Of a stretch of DNA of 64,000 bases, positions 31,781 through 44,200 are shown one piece after another; the first letter of the stretch is position 1, and each line of letters opens with the position of its first letter. The translations under genes and the position numbers were made by a program. The notes beneath the pieces are model-generated. The model ran no database searches, was not told where the DNA came from, and saw only the letters and a program-made list of their open reading frames with translations. Source of the DNA: Astragalus membranaceus (Eukaryota > Streptophyta > Magnoliopsida > Fabales > Fabaceae); contig CM076847.1 of NCBI GenBank assembly GCA_039519185.1, forward strand, positions 22,255,251 to 22,319,250, written 5' to 3'.

Positions 31781-34700
31781 ATGGATCGTACTTGGATGTA
31801 CAATAGAGCATATGCTAATAGGAATGGAAACAAAAAAGAGTTTGTTCGTGGTGTTAAAAACTTTGTGAAGAGGGCCTTGAAGCTACCCATTTGTATGTCT
31901 GAGGGAGGGATAAGGTGTCCGTGTACAAAATGCAAGTGTATCAAGATATCTACGGAAACTAATGTTAGGCTTCACTTGTATCGGTACGGATTTCAACCAG
32001 ATTATTGGATTTGGACTGAACACGGAGAAGTGAACCCCAGTGTTGATACAAGGGGTGGTTCGAATAGTAGCGGGCATGTGCATCATGACAACCAATTTGA
32101 TTCAATGAATCAGATGGTGTTTGATGCTTTTAGGCCGTATGAAAACGAAGATGTCCCCCGTGAGGATGAGTTGCCAAACGAAGACGCAAAGCAGTTTTAC
32201 GACAAGTTGATACTCGCCAACAAGCCCATCTACAAGGGGGCTACCCAGTCTACGTTGTCAATATCTATTCAACTTTTGGCAAGAAGAACAAATTGGCATC
32301 TTCCACAAAAAGGTATAGATTTTGTTGCTCAGATGCTTAAAACTGTATGTCCAGTTCAAAATTGCTTGCCTACGAACTATTACCAAGCAACACAGTTGGT
32401 GTCTAAGTTAGGGCTGAAGGTTGAGAAGATTGATTGTTGCGAGAGAGGTTGTATGCTATATTACAAGGATGATAGCAAGTTATCTGAATGCAAAATTTGT
32501 CACTCTCCTAGGTTTATTCCTCGTAGGATTGGTATGGGAAACTACAAAGATGTCCCAGTGAAGAGAATGTTCTATTTCCCTATCATTCCCAGATTACAAA
32601 GACTATATACATCACCTGAGTCTGCAGCTGAAATGAGATGGCATCACGAGAACAAAAACAGTTCAAACGTCCTTCGCCACCCGTCCAATGGAAAAGCATG
32701 GAAACACTTTAATGATGTATATCCCGACTTTGCTAGTGATCCCAGAAATGTAAGGCTGGGTTTGTGTTCAGATGGATTTAATCCTTACATTCAACCCTCT
32801 GCTTCTCCATACTCTTGTTGGCCGGTAATAGTTACGCCTTACAATCTTCTCCCCGAAATGTGCATGACCAAACCATACTTGTTTTTGACTTGTCTCATAC
32901 CCGGACCTCATAACCCTAAAGTAAAGATTGATGTCTACTTGCAACCATTGATTGATGATCTGCAACGACTGTGGTCCAATGGCATTTTGACCTATGATAT
33001 ATCCACAAAACAAAACTTCATCATGAAAGCGTGCTTGATGTGGACAATCAATGATTTTCCGGCCTATGGTATGTTATCTGGATGGGGAACACAAGGAAAG
33101 TTGGCATGCCCTCATTGTACGGAAGACACGAAAGCTTTCACCTTGAAACATGGCAGGAAGAATTCATGGTTTGACTGCCATCGTCGGTTCTTGCCAGCTA
33201 ATCACTCTTTCAGAAGAAGTAAAAGAAGATTTACCAAAAATAGGGATGAGAAAGACGGTCGACCTTACATTGCCACAGGGCAAGATGTATGGGAGGTTGT
33301 AAGTGGTTTTCCAAAGGTGAACGAAATTGGTTGGAAAAAGAAATTTGATGGGTATGGAGTGGGTCATAATTGGACTAAACGAAGCATTTTTTGGGATCTT
33401 CCATATTGGAAGGATAACTTGTTAAGGCACAACCTTGATGTGATGCACATAGAGAAAAATTTCTTTGACAATATATTTAAGACGGTCATGAATATTAAAG
33501 GTCTAACAAAGGATAATGAAAAGGCAAGAAAAGATTTGTCTTTATTATGGTGTCGTGGGGACTTGGAGATGAAAGCCTTATCTAACGGAAAGATAGGAAA
33601 GCCAAAGGCAAGTTACACTCTGACATCATCTGATGCCAAGTTGGTTTGTAAATGGCTTAAGGAACTTAGAATGCCTGATGGCTATGCTTCAAACCTTGTT
33701 AGGTGTGCTGATGTCGAAAAGGGTACAATGCATGGGATGAAGAGCCATGATTTTCATGTTTTTATGGAGTGTTTACTTCCAATTGCATTTTGTTCCTTGC
33801 CAGAATTTGTTTGGAGACCATTAACTGAGTTAAGTCTATTCTTCAAGGATCTGTGTTCCAATACATTGAGGATGGATGACTTAGTTAAGTTGGATGAAAA
33901 CATTCCAATTATCATATGCAAGTTAGAAAGGATTTTCCCACCGGGTTTCTTTGACTCAATGGAGCATCTTCCAATCCACCTCGCCTATGAAGCAATGCTA
34001 GGTGGTCCTGTATATTACCGGTGGATGTATCCATTTGAAAGGTAATTGTTGTGGTTGATTTTTTTAACGGTTACATGTATATTATAACTTAATAGACACG
34101 AAATGATTGAAATGTGCAGATGTATGGGAGTCACCAAAGAGGCCGTGACAAATAAGGCTAGGGTTGAAGGTTCCATATGTGCTGACTATTTAAAACGTGA
34201 GACAACTTATTTTTGTTCTCATTATTTCAACTCATTCAATTTGTTTCCAACCACAAGTTTAAGTAATAATACTGGTTCGGAACGTGATGACATGCAACCT
34301 ACACTGTCCATCCTACACAAAGGTGATCGACCCAGTGGGAAGCCAAGAGAGCATTATCTATCAGATAAGGAGTGGGAATCTGCTCATGTCCATGTCTTGA
34401 TTAACTGTAATGAGATCAAACCATATCTTGAGTAAGTTGTTACCAAGTGGCTTCAGTCTCAAGAGGGGGGTGAATTGAGATTTATTTCGAAAACGTTTTT
34501 CCCCTTTTCAATGACTTAGATCAATTTTCGCGCAGATTAAGTGGAAGCGAAGGAATTTGAATATAAAGCAGTAAAGCGGTATAACAGTAAAGCAGGAAAG
34601 CAGTAAAGCACGCAGAGATTTATCCTGGTTCGGTCATCTCCTAGTGACCTACGTCCAGTCCTCACACCCTTGTGAGATTTTCCACTAACCAAAACAACAA

Positions 34701-36654
34701 GGCTTGCAGGTGCCTTGGAAAACCTTTACAGACTCAGGAACTCTCCTCCTAGGATACCCCACCTATGGAGAGCCCTCAAATCTAACAATACAATAACAAG
34801 AGATACCCCACCCCTGTTACAATCAGCTGCCCTAGAAAGATACCCCACTTCCTAGTACATGCAGCTACCCTAGAGAGATACCCCACTCCCTAGAACAAAA
34901 CACAAGAATTAAATAATAAACAATTGTAAAGACAGAAATACCTCTAATGAAGGCAGATATTACAACTTGAAGAATGCAACCCCAACTAACTCTTAGCAAC
35001 AGATCAGCTCAGACGGACCAACGGTGCGTGACGAGCAAAAGTAAAAGCGTGAAGAGTTTTCTCAAAAGTTTTCTGTTTCGTGAAAATGGGTTGTTCTGTG
35101 AAAATGAACGTGAAACACTGTCTATTTATAGGCTATGAGGAAATTAAGTTTACGTTGAAAATATTGTAGGAATCGATTCTTTGTTGAATGCATTTGATCT
35201 AGGAATCGATTTATTTAAGTGAGGAATTGATTTATCTTTGTTTGAAAAATAGATACAATCGATTCTTGAGTACCCTGGAGAGCTAGGAATCGATTCTATA
35301 CTTAGTGAAAATATGTATAAATCGATTCTCAGCTTGCCTGAGACATGTGGGAATCGATTCTCAGTTAAGTGCAAAAGAGTGGGAATCGATTCTTCCCTTA
35401 AAAAGGTTTGGCTCAGAAATCGATTTATGTACTGAAAATACATGACCTGACAATCGATTCTTCCTTTTCTGTTTTACCTGAAAATCGATTTTGATGTATG
35501 TTTATGCATGAGAAAATCGATTTTATGTTTTTAAAGATGATAGGTATGTTTACGTAAGTATGCATGCATCTTTGAAAAACTTGTGAGTGCGTGAGACTTT
35601 GATATACGAGCTGACCTTCGAAAGAGCTTACACTTTTTCCTAAGACACACCCAAACCCTAAGGACTACCCTTATATTTAAGGACTACCCTTAAACTTGAA
35701 TCTTCAATTCTTGAGCTTGTTTGTCTTGGATTGTGACTTGGATGTTTAGTCACTTTTCTTTACTTTTGGCTATCAACTTTACCTTTGCCTTTTTCATCAT
35801 CAAAACATATTCTGCAATATTAGTTTACCTGCAATACAAGGTATCCACATAAGTATTCTTCATTACACATCAATCATGATCTTGATACACATCATAACCT
35901 ATATTGACTTATGAATTATGTGATTGATGTCAGCACTTTCTTGGAGAATCACTCAATCAATGAAGAAGACGCATCTGGACGTATACATGCAGAGTTTCCC
36001 ACATGGCTAATGGAATATGTAGATGAGGAGGCGGATGGAGTTACAAACAAAGACATAATGGCACTATCTCGTGGTCCTTCATCAATGGCAATATCATGGA
36101 ACATGTACTTTGTCAACGGGTACAAGTTTCATACTAAGGCCTGGAGCAATGGTAAAAAAACTGTTAATTGTGGGATACACGTAAAGGGTTTTACTGAAGG
36201 AGGAGAAAATGATTATTATGGCACAATCAACCATATCTTTGAAGTAGATTACTTTGGTCTCAATGACAAGATTGCCCTATTTTATTGTGAATGGTTTGAC
36301 CCGACAAAAAATAGGGGCACAAAGGTTCATCCACATTATAAAATCGTGGATATTAAAATGGATAAACGTTATGGTCCTTACAATCCTTTTATCCTTGCGC
36401 AAAAAGCAACACAAGTGTATTATGTCCCCTATCCAGAAATGTGTAGAGCTATGCGTGGATGGTGTGCGGCAATCACCACAAAACCAAGGGGTCATGTGGA
36501 GATTGACGACACAAAGGATGAAATGCCATATCAGCCTCATGGAATGTCACCTGTTCTATCTATTGCAGAAATTGAATCAATATCTTGTTTACGTGACGAC
36601 TCACAAGTAGATGTGTTTGAAGAGATTTTTGATCATTCGCATCACAATGATTGA
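31781..36654 (+). CDS. CACTA (En/Spm) TNP2-type transposase
   Basis: Three exons, 31781-34041, 34120-34431 and 35934-36654, join in frame to 1097 residues without a stop. The N-terminus (MDRTWMYNRAYANRN...GVKNFVKRALKL, CPCTKCKC) is the transposase-associated zinc region. The middle, about 290-560, is the tnp2 transposase core (CSDGFNPYIQPSASPYSCWPV, LDVMHIEKNFFDN). About 640-760 is DUF4218 (ECLLPIAFCSLPEFVWRPLTEL), continuing into exon 2 (HYLSDKEWESAHVHVLINC). Exon 3 holds the DUF4216-like part (DYFGLNDKIALFYCEWFDP, VHPHYKIVDI). The protein cuts and moves CACTA elements by binding their ends with a second element protein. Intron 2 (34432-35933) contains a solo LTR yet keeps normal GT and AG ends. 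The length and intact frame suggest recent activity, but function is not proven. Confidence 0.9.
34433..35854. mobile_element. Solo LTR in TNP2 intron 2, TSD TAAGT
   Basis: The LTR proper is 34438-35849 (1412 bp), TGTTACC...GGTATCCACA, with TAAGT at 34433-34437 and 35850-35854. No internal domain. Near the left end lies a known-style phrase (CTCAAGAGGGGGGTGAATTG), then repeats of gataccccac at about 34750-34890, then an array of ATCGATT words. Superfamily not determined. The left TSD overlaps the splice donor region, so the insertion hit the second base of the intron without destroying the donor. Confidence 0.8.
35172..35522. repeat. Array of ATCGATT words
   Basis: Eleven exact ATCGATT copies plus one ATTGATT variant, usually within GAATCGATTC, spaced roughly 25-40 bp apart. 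The sequences between them differ. Confidence 0.8.
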
Positions 36655-36913
36655 GCGTGTAATTTATTATAGTACTTTGTATTGCACATTATTAGAGCTT
36701 ATTATATGTATTTTGTATTGCACTATCATGATTTAAACTAGTTGGTGTACTTTGTAATTAATAATAGTTTGCAAGATATATCTTTTATCCTTTTGTTTAT
36801 TTTCATTGCCCATTTTCTGTTTCACATGTTCTGTCACTTGTTTGAAAGATATACCTTATTTCTATTTTTGTATTCTATAACGGTAGCATGGATTTTGTAT
36901 TTTATGTCAACAG
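36655..36913 (+). other. Spacer between the two CACTA genes
   Basis: AT-rich, no coding sequence. It probably holds the TNP2 3' end and a splice acceptor (gtcaacag, 36906-36913) directly before the next ATG, so both proteins may arise from one alternatively spliced transcript, as in En/Spm. Confidence 0.4.
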
Positions 36914-39693
36914 ATGAATAACAAAGGTGGCCGTGGCAAAGGACAAAAGGTCCATCCTACCAGGGGTACACCAAAGATGTTACCACCGCGCAAACTTGAG
37001 CAGCAGAATCTCTTGCGTCGCAATTTGATTAACACTAAGTCACATGACCGATCATCTTCACCTTTATCACAGCCTCCTGTGCCGACCCAGACTACGACAC
37101 CTGCTGAGAATGTAGCACCTGCTCAGACACCATCACCCATTCATGCATCTACCCCGGAGGTATTTGTGTTTATGCCAACTCCAGGTATAAACCTTCAAAC
37201 CATGGGTGCCTCTTCACAACATGCCCCACATGAGGCTTTAGTAGCGGATGATGATGTGCCTGACCAAGAGGATGAAGTTGAAGACCGTGACGAAGAGGAA
37301 ATTGAGGCCGAGGACGAGGAAGAAGAGGATGAAGCTCAGGTGGGTGAAGGGTCATTTCCTCCTCACTTGCCAGAGAGAGATGGTGATGGGAAGGTCAAGA
37401 TACAGCCTTACGGTAAAGGGTAAGTTACAACATTCTACAACTTGTTTTAAAATATTCCTTTCAACAACTTTTTATTACTCTGCGGATGTGTTGATTTTGA
37501 TGCTTCATACATCTTCCTTTTTATTACTTTGCAGGCTCATTCCTAGCAAGGAAGTTGCAGATGCCATTAGGGTTGCCATTCAAACACAATTTCAAAAGCC
37601 TATCTATGGTTGGAGTGCAACAACCCAAAAAATTCGAGATAGTTGGTTTGCCAGATTTGGGGTAAGTATGTATTTCTATAAAATAGTTCAATTCGAAAGC
37701 CTATCTATGATTTAGTGCTTCCTTGAGTTAGTGCAGAAAAAGGTGTCATAGGATCAATTATACTATATGACATCAATTAGAATTTTGAATCACCGTCTTA
37801 AATATCAAATTGTGACTTTTAAATTGTATTGTAATTTGCAGAAAAAGGTGTCATGGGATCCTAGTCTTACAGGTATTGTCCGACACTTGTTTGAACAAAA
37901 AGCCAAGAAAAGACTCAGTGACATGCTTACTAAGGAAAGAAAGAAAGATGTTCAGCCTAAATGGATGGGGGATAAAGCTTGGATTGGTCTTAAAGCATAC
38001 TGGGCTAACCAAAAATTCAAGGACATCTCCAATCAAAATAAGATTAATAGAGCATCCACAAGAGGTGGAGCGGTCCACACTTCAGGCCGCAAGGCTCACA
38101 TTGATTTAGCACTTGAGCTAGTAAGTATTAAACTCTCTTTATTGGGTTCAATGCGGTATCAGATCTATCAGCTTCTTTGTTGCACCTTTTGGGATTGAAT
38201 CTGTGAGTTTGTCCTTGTGGATTCATTCATGACCTTCTATAATTTGCTATATGCATTTTTTGCACATTTGTCAGTGTGCTTGTTCTTCTCTTCTGTTTGT
38301 TTTTCCTGCTTTGAGTACCATAGAAGATCACATTCAAATTGTCTATGAATCCTCAACAACTATATAGTATGATTTACAAAGAAATCACACTAAATTGATG
38401 TTTAATAAATAATTGACCTAGGCAATTTTAGTTGAAACGCGATGCGCAGAGCTGCGCACAAGGTTCTCTCAGTGAGTGAGTATTTTACCAAAATCAGGGG
38501 CCTTTGGGAAGAGTTGAGTGACTATCGAACAATTTGCAGATGTATGTGTGGTTGTGCTCAGGTCTTGTTTGAATTACCTTCACATTTGGAAAGAATTGCA
38601 TAGAAGGTTCCAGTAGAATAATGAGCCTTTCTTTCTGTAACCTCAATTCGATACTTGATCATAGCACTTGGATCATTAATTCATGGGCTATTTCCCACAT
38701 TTGTCTTCTTTAAAACTGTTTAATTCCTTTAATTGGCTAACAAGTAGACATGTTCCTTTGCCGAAAAATTCCAAGATAGCAGTAGCAGCTATAGTGTGCC
38801 TAATCAATCTTTTTCTGAATGTTCTTTTTTTTGCTGAATCAAAATGTTTTGTGGAAGGGATATTTGGGTAGCTGTATAAAACTTTTTTCCCAATGCTTGG
38901 GAAACCAAACATTTGCTGGAAGGGATGTTATCTAGTTTTTCTATTAGTGTTTAGTGTTTAATTAATTGTGATTACATCTTGATTTTATTTGTAGTGCAAT
39001 GAGATGCAAAGAGATGTGCGACCGGATGAGTTATTTTTAAAAACCCACAAGAGAAAATCTGGTGTTTGGGTTGAACATCGAGCTGAAACTACCTATGTAA
39101 GTTATTGTCATTGTTTCTTGAATTTTTGGTTAATTCCTTATACGTTGTTTTGGTTTAGTTTGGTCCTTTTGCTAGTAGCTTATCATTATTTTCTTATTGA
39201 TCAGAATGCATACAAACAAAACGTGGCTGAAGTACTAGCACAAAATGGTGAATTAGGTGGTGATGATCAACTGGTAGATGGAGCAGTGGCACTTGATTGT
39301 TGGAAGGTGGCTGTGGGGGGTCCTACCCGTGGTCGGCTTTATGGCACAGGAGGCTTATCTGCGAATGCCCGACCTGGGTCCAAGTCACTTACCCAACCGT
39401 CCCAGAATCCTTCTGGTTTCATGATTGGGATAGCTTTGGAAGAAGAGAGGGCAGCTAGACTTAAAGCTCAGAAGACGGCTCAAGATGCAATAGCCCGAGC
39501 TGAAGTGACTGCCCATGACGCTCGAGAGGCAAATGAGCGTTCGCAGAAGTTAGAAAATGATTTTAATGCGCTGAAAAAATTATGTGTTGATCGCATGGAT
39601 GCTTTTGAGCGTCGATCTGGTGGTGGATCTTGTAGTGCTAGCCATCCTGATTATGATGATGATATGGATGAAGAGTCACAAGATAGCGATTGA
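36914..39693 (+). CDS. CACTA second protein (Transposase_24 / Ptta type)
   Basis: Five exons, 36914-37419, 37535-37661, 37842-38120, 38995-39096 and 39205-39693, give 500 residues in frame with GT-AG introns. The N-terminus is basic (GGRGKGQKVHP) and then Pro/Thr-rich. Residues about 115-160 are very acidic. The conserved domain is about 165-345 (ADAIRVAIQTQFQKPIYGWS, KKVSWDP, KPKWMGDKAW-like, HKRKSGVWVEHRAETTY), matching the plant En/Spm Ptta family. The C-terminus is a coiled coil (EEERAARLKAQKTAQDAIARA) with an acidic end. It probably binds subterminal repeats and works with TNP2. Intron 3 (874 bp) is long but no element ends were seen in it. The start is the ATG right after a CAG acceptor. 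Confidence 0.85.
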
Positions 39694-39910
39694 TCTTGTT
39701 ATCGTTGCTTTTCTCTAGATGTTGGATGCCAAACGCTTTGATATTTTGTATTTTGATGATGAGTATGTTACATATTTTGTAGTTTCTCTAGATGTTGGAT
39801 GCCAAATACTTTGACGATGACTATGGTATATATTTTGTAGTTTCTCTAGATGTTGGATGCCAAACACTTTGATCTGTTGTTCTGATTAGTTATGGTATTT
39901 TGTTGTTTCG
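39694..39910 (+). repeat. 3' flank of second CACTA gene with tandem repeat
   Basis: Three imperfect copies starting ctctagatgttggatgccaaa at about 39713, 39784 and 39844, with ctttgat and ttttgtagttt following. Probably 3' UTR. Confidence 0.7.
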
Positions 39911-40004
39911 GGATTAAGCATTTTGATTGGTAATAGGTGAAAGGTAAATATTAGCAGGTGTGGAAAGCAAAGTAGGCTGTCACTGTTCTTTTAAAAAAAA
40001 ACCC

Positions 40005-40252
40005 AATTATTAGCGTCGGCTACACGGACGCTAGATTGTTGTTGACTTTTTCTTTGGTTGACTTTACCGTCGGCTAAACGGACGCTATATCATTTTGTAG
40101 ACTTTTCTTTAGTTGACTTTAGCGTCGGCTAAGCCGACGCTAAGTTAAAATAGTTGACTTCCCAAGCGTTGACTTTAGCGTCGGCCTTGTCATTAGTGTC
40201 GGCTTTAGCGTGGGCTTAGCCGACGCTAATTAGCGCCGGTCTAAATATACGG
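40005..40252 (+). repeat. CACTA 3' subterminal repeats (left part)
   Basis: Multiple copies of AGCGTCGGC and GCCGACGCT, often as inverted pairs (TTAGCGTCGGC-TAA-GCCGACGCTAA near 40118-40142), mixed with tTGACTTT words. These are typical binding-site arrays for the second CACTA protein. Element 2 interrupts the array at 40253, and it resumes at 63579. Confidence 0.8.
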
Positions 40253-41235
40253 TGTTGCGCCCGAAAAAGTCCCCGAGGGAGAACCTTCCTCGTTCACAAC
40301 TTTTCCTAAGACAATGAAGCCGCCACCAATATTTATTAAGGAAAATATTAGGAAAACCTTTTTTGGAAAGCGATTGGTCTTGCGAAACTAGAGAATAGGG
40401 TTCGGGGGTTGGTTACGCGCAGGGAAGGTGTTAGCACCCCACACGTCCTCTCTACTGAGAGGGAACCTTTAATTAAATGTGTGGTTTTAGTGTGCTGACT
40501 TGAAAATACTTAATTTTGCCTCTCTACTTCTTATTGAAAAATTCTTAATGAAAACCTTTATTTATTATGAAAAAGGGGGAAAAATGGGTTTTTAGAAAAA
40601 AACGCTTGACAGGACATGGCCCGCTCCTACGTATCTCCCGGTGCGATGGAGAACTCAAAGCTACGTAGTTCTTCTTTATCCTGAAAAAAGATTTTTGTCT
40701 TTTATCTTTTTAGTGAGTTTTCGAAATAGGACGAGTATTTAGTGAATGATTAAACTAACCAAGGTTATGGGTAATCACTGCTAAGTACTCTTGAAAATGA
40801 GAGTCACTACCATCAGTCAGACGAACAAAGGTTCTGATTGACTATTAGTAGCAACCCGTTTTTATTTGCCTTTTTGAAAGTGGTTTTCGGAAGAGATTGA
40901 TTGGCACGAATGATCAAACTAACAAAGGTTATGAGTGATCATCGCTTGTTGTTCTTTTTGGGAAAAAGACATCGCCACCAATGGCTAGACGAACAAAGGT
41001 TCTGATTAGCCACTAGCGACGATGGGTTGAAAATGTTTTTAGAAAGGAAAAGGTTTTCGTTCTGAAAATGATCTTGGTTTGCAAAAGTGATTCTTTTTTG
41101 TTATGAAAATAACTCTTTTCTTTTTGTTATGCAAATGCTAAACTTTTTATGATTGCGCTTGACGAGAATGCGACGTAGTTCTAACGAGCCTTAAAAATGA
41201 AAGTCTTTTTTGCTTAGGTTTTGAAAAGTGGAGGG
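40253..41235 (-). repeat. Left (3') LTR of element 2, first part
   Basis: Matches 60511-61534 of the right LTR, with a 30-40-bp deletion near 41172 that removes most of a module C hairpin (its base stem and inner stem). It contains family B hairpins at about 40732-41015. It ends at the insertion point of element 3. Confidence 0.9.
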
Positions 41236-44200
41236 TGTAACATCCCCAAAATAATTAGTAGAATTATTTGGGTGTTAAACCAATTAAACCAATTTAGTAC
41301 TTAACTGGTAAATTTATCGAGTGCTAAAATTATTTATTTGTTGTCATCGGATCGTTAACCGGATAATACGGACCAATGAAGTTTTGGAATCGAAATAGGA
41401 GATTTCGATCAATATGGTAATTTGACCGCGTTACAACTTATATATTAAATAAATATATATATGTGTATACGTGTGTGTGTGTGAGTGAAGAGAAGAGAGA
41501 ATTAATTAAAGAAAAGAAAGGAAAGAATTGAAGAAAGAAGGAAGAAAAGAAAGAATGCGAGGGAGAGAGTTACAGAGAGGAGAGAAAGGGAGAAAGGAAG
41601 AGAATGGCGTGAGGGAGAAGAGAAGAGGGAGAGGGGAGACTTCACCGAAACGACTTCCGTCCAACACGAAAAATGTTCAGCGCTACTTCCTCTTCGATTT
41701 GGTACCAATTTCGTGACGATCAACTCACTCTCTCTCACTTGGCCATTTTTGTGTTTTGGAGGTTTTGTGGGAAATCCGATTTTGGGTTGGTTTTGAAGGT
41801 TTAAGTTCGATTAGGAACGAACCCAAGGTGGATTGCTCGAGTATTAAAGTTCGATTGGGTGATTGGGAGCTAGTTGGGTGAGTTAGGTTGAAAAATCAAG
41901 ATTTGAGGTTTATGTGAATAGTGCCCATGGAGAATTTCGGGAAATCGGTATTTCGGTCAAAAAGCGGTTTCGTGATCGAGTGGGAAGCTTTGGAAGCGGA
42001 TTGGGTGTCGCCGGAGCGGGGAATGTTCGTGTGGTTACTCGGTGATTTCGGCTCGATCGTGGATCACGCGTCAAAGGTGAGTTCTACTCACGTTTAGGAT
42101 TTTTGTTTTTCGAATTAACTGTTTTATCGCTTTCGCTGGTCTGGAATATTACTTGATATTGTCTGATTCGGGTTAGGAATCGATTGGGGCGAGTCTCGGG
42201 TTGCATCGCGTTAAAACAGAATTTTTGGGTGATTTGATTCGAGAGATTTCGATTTAAGACCGTTATTTGGAAAATCGTCGTATTTTGATAAACTTCGATT
42301 TGATTAAGATTTTGATTGATTGTTTGATGTTGATTATATGTGTGTGAAAACTGTTTTCGATCGGAACTAAAATCGGAATTGAGCGGAATCGCGGTTTTCG
42401 CGCGAAACCGCCAAAATCTGCCCTTGACAGACCCCCCTGCTGTCTGTTCGCGCGCCGTTTGCGCGCCGTTTGCGCGCCGTTTGCGCGCCGCGCGCCACTC
42501 GCGCGCCAGTTGGCAGAATTTCAGCAACCAAACACTGTTTTTCGTTTCGCGATAACTTTTGATCCGGGAACCCGATTGAGGTGTTCTAAGATGCGTTGGA
42601 AAGCTTATTCAGAGGCCTAACTGAATATTCTATTTTTAAGGTCAAATGAACTGTTTTTGGAATCGTAAATTGTGTCGAAAAGTGACGAATTAGCATACGA
42701 GAGTGAATGTGGTTTTAACTTGTAATGTTCATTTTGAAAAGTAAAACGAACTGTTTTCGATATTGAAAACTCTTTTAAAAGCGGTGTTATGTTAAACTGT
42801 CTGTAGTGCGATCCACCGGGTATGTAGCGGTAACGCAGTCGGTGCCGTACTGAGTCATAACAGGTTCACCGGGTATGTAGCGGTAACGCAGTCGGTGATC
42901 TGTTGAATTGTTTTGTTGTGCGATCCACCAGGTATGTAGCGGTAACGCAGTCGGTGCCGTACTGAGTCATAACAGGTTCACCGGGTATGTAGCGGTAACG
43001 CAGTCGGTGATCTGTTGAATTGTTTTGTTGTGCGATCCACCGGGTATGTAGCGGTAACGCAGTCGGTGCCGTACTGAGTCATAACAGGTTCACCGGGTAT
43101 GTAGCGGTAACGCAGTCGGTGATCTGTTGAATTGTTTTGTTGTGCGATCCACCGGGTATGTAGCGGTAACGCAGTCGGTGCCGTACTGAGTCATAACAGG
43201 TTCACCGGGTATGTAGCGGTAACGCAGTCGGTGATCTGTTGAATTGTTTTGTTGTGCGATCCACCGGGTATGTAGCGGTAACGCAGTCGGTTCCGTACTG
43301 AGTCATAACAGGTTCACCGGGTATGTAGGGGTAACGCAGTCGGTGATCTGTTGAATTGTTTTGTTGTGCGATCCACCGGGTATGTAGCGGTAACGCAGTC
43401 GGTGCCGTACTGAGTCATAACAGGTTCACCGGGTATGTAGCGGTAACGCAGTCGGTGATCTGTTGAATTGTTTTGTTGTGCGATCCACCGGGTATGTAGC
43501 GGTAACGCAGTCGGTGCCGTACTGAGTCATAACAGGTTCACCGGGTATGTAGCGGTAACGCAGTCGGTGATCTGTTGAATTGTTTTGTTGTGCGATCCAC
43601 CGGGTATGTAGCGGTAACGCAGTCGGTGCCGTACTGAGTCATAACAGGTTCACCGGGTATGTAGGGGTAACGCAGTCGGTGATCTGTTGAATTGTTTTGT
43701 TGTGCGATCCACCGGGTATGTAGCGGTAACGCAGTCGGTGCCGTACTGAGTCATAACAGGTTCACCGGGTATGTAGCGGTAACGCAGTCGGTGATCTGTT
43801 GAATTGTTTTGTTGTGCGATCCACCGGGTATGTAGCGGTAACGCAGTCGGTGCCGTACTGAGTCATAACAGGTTCACCGGGTATGTAGCGGTAACGCAGT
43901 CGGTGATCTGTTGAATTGTTTTGTTGTGCGATCCACCGGGTATGTAGCGGTAACGCAGTCGGTGCCGTACTGAGTCATAACAGGTTCACCGGGTATGTAG
44001 GGGTAACGCAGTCGGTGATCTGTTGAATTGTTTTGTTGTGCGATCCACCGGGTATGTAGCGGTAACGCAGTCGGTGCCGTACTGAGTCATAACAGGTTCA
44101 CCGGGTATGTAGCGGTAACGCAGTCGGTGATCTGTTGAATTGTTTTGTTGTGCGATCCACCGGGTATGTAGCGGTAACGCAGTCGGTGCCGTACTGAGTC

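Noticed and set aside
41502..41738. Small protein on minus in LTR of element 3 (repeated at 48640-48876)
   Set aside because: GA-rich LTR sequence read on both strands; duplicated because it is LTR.
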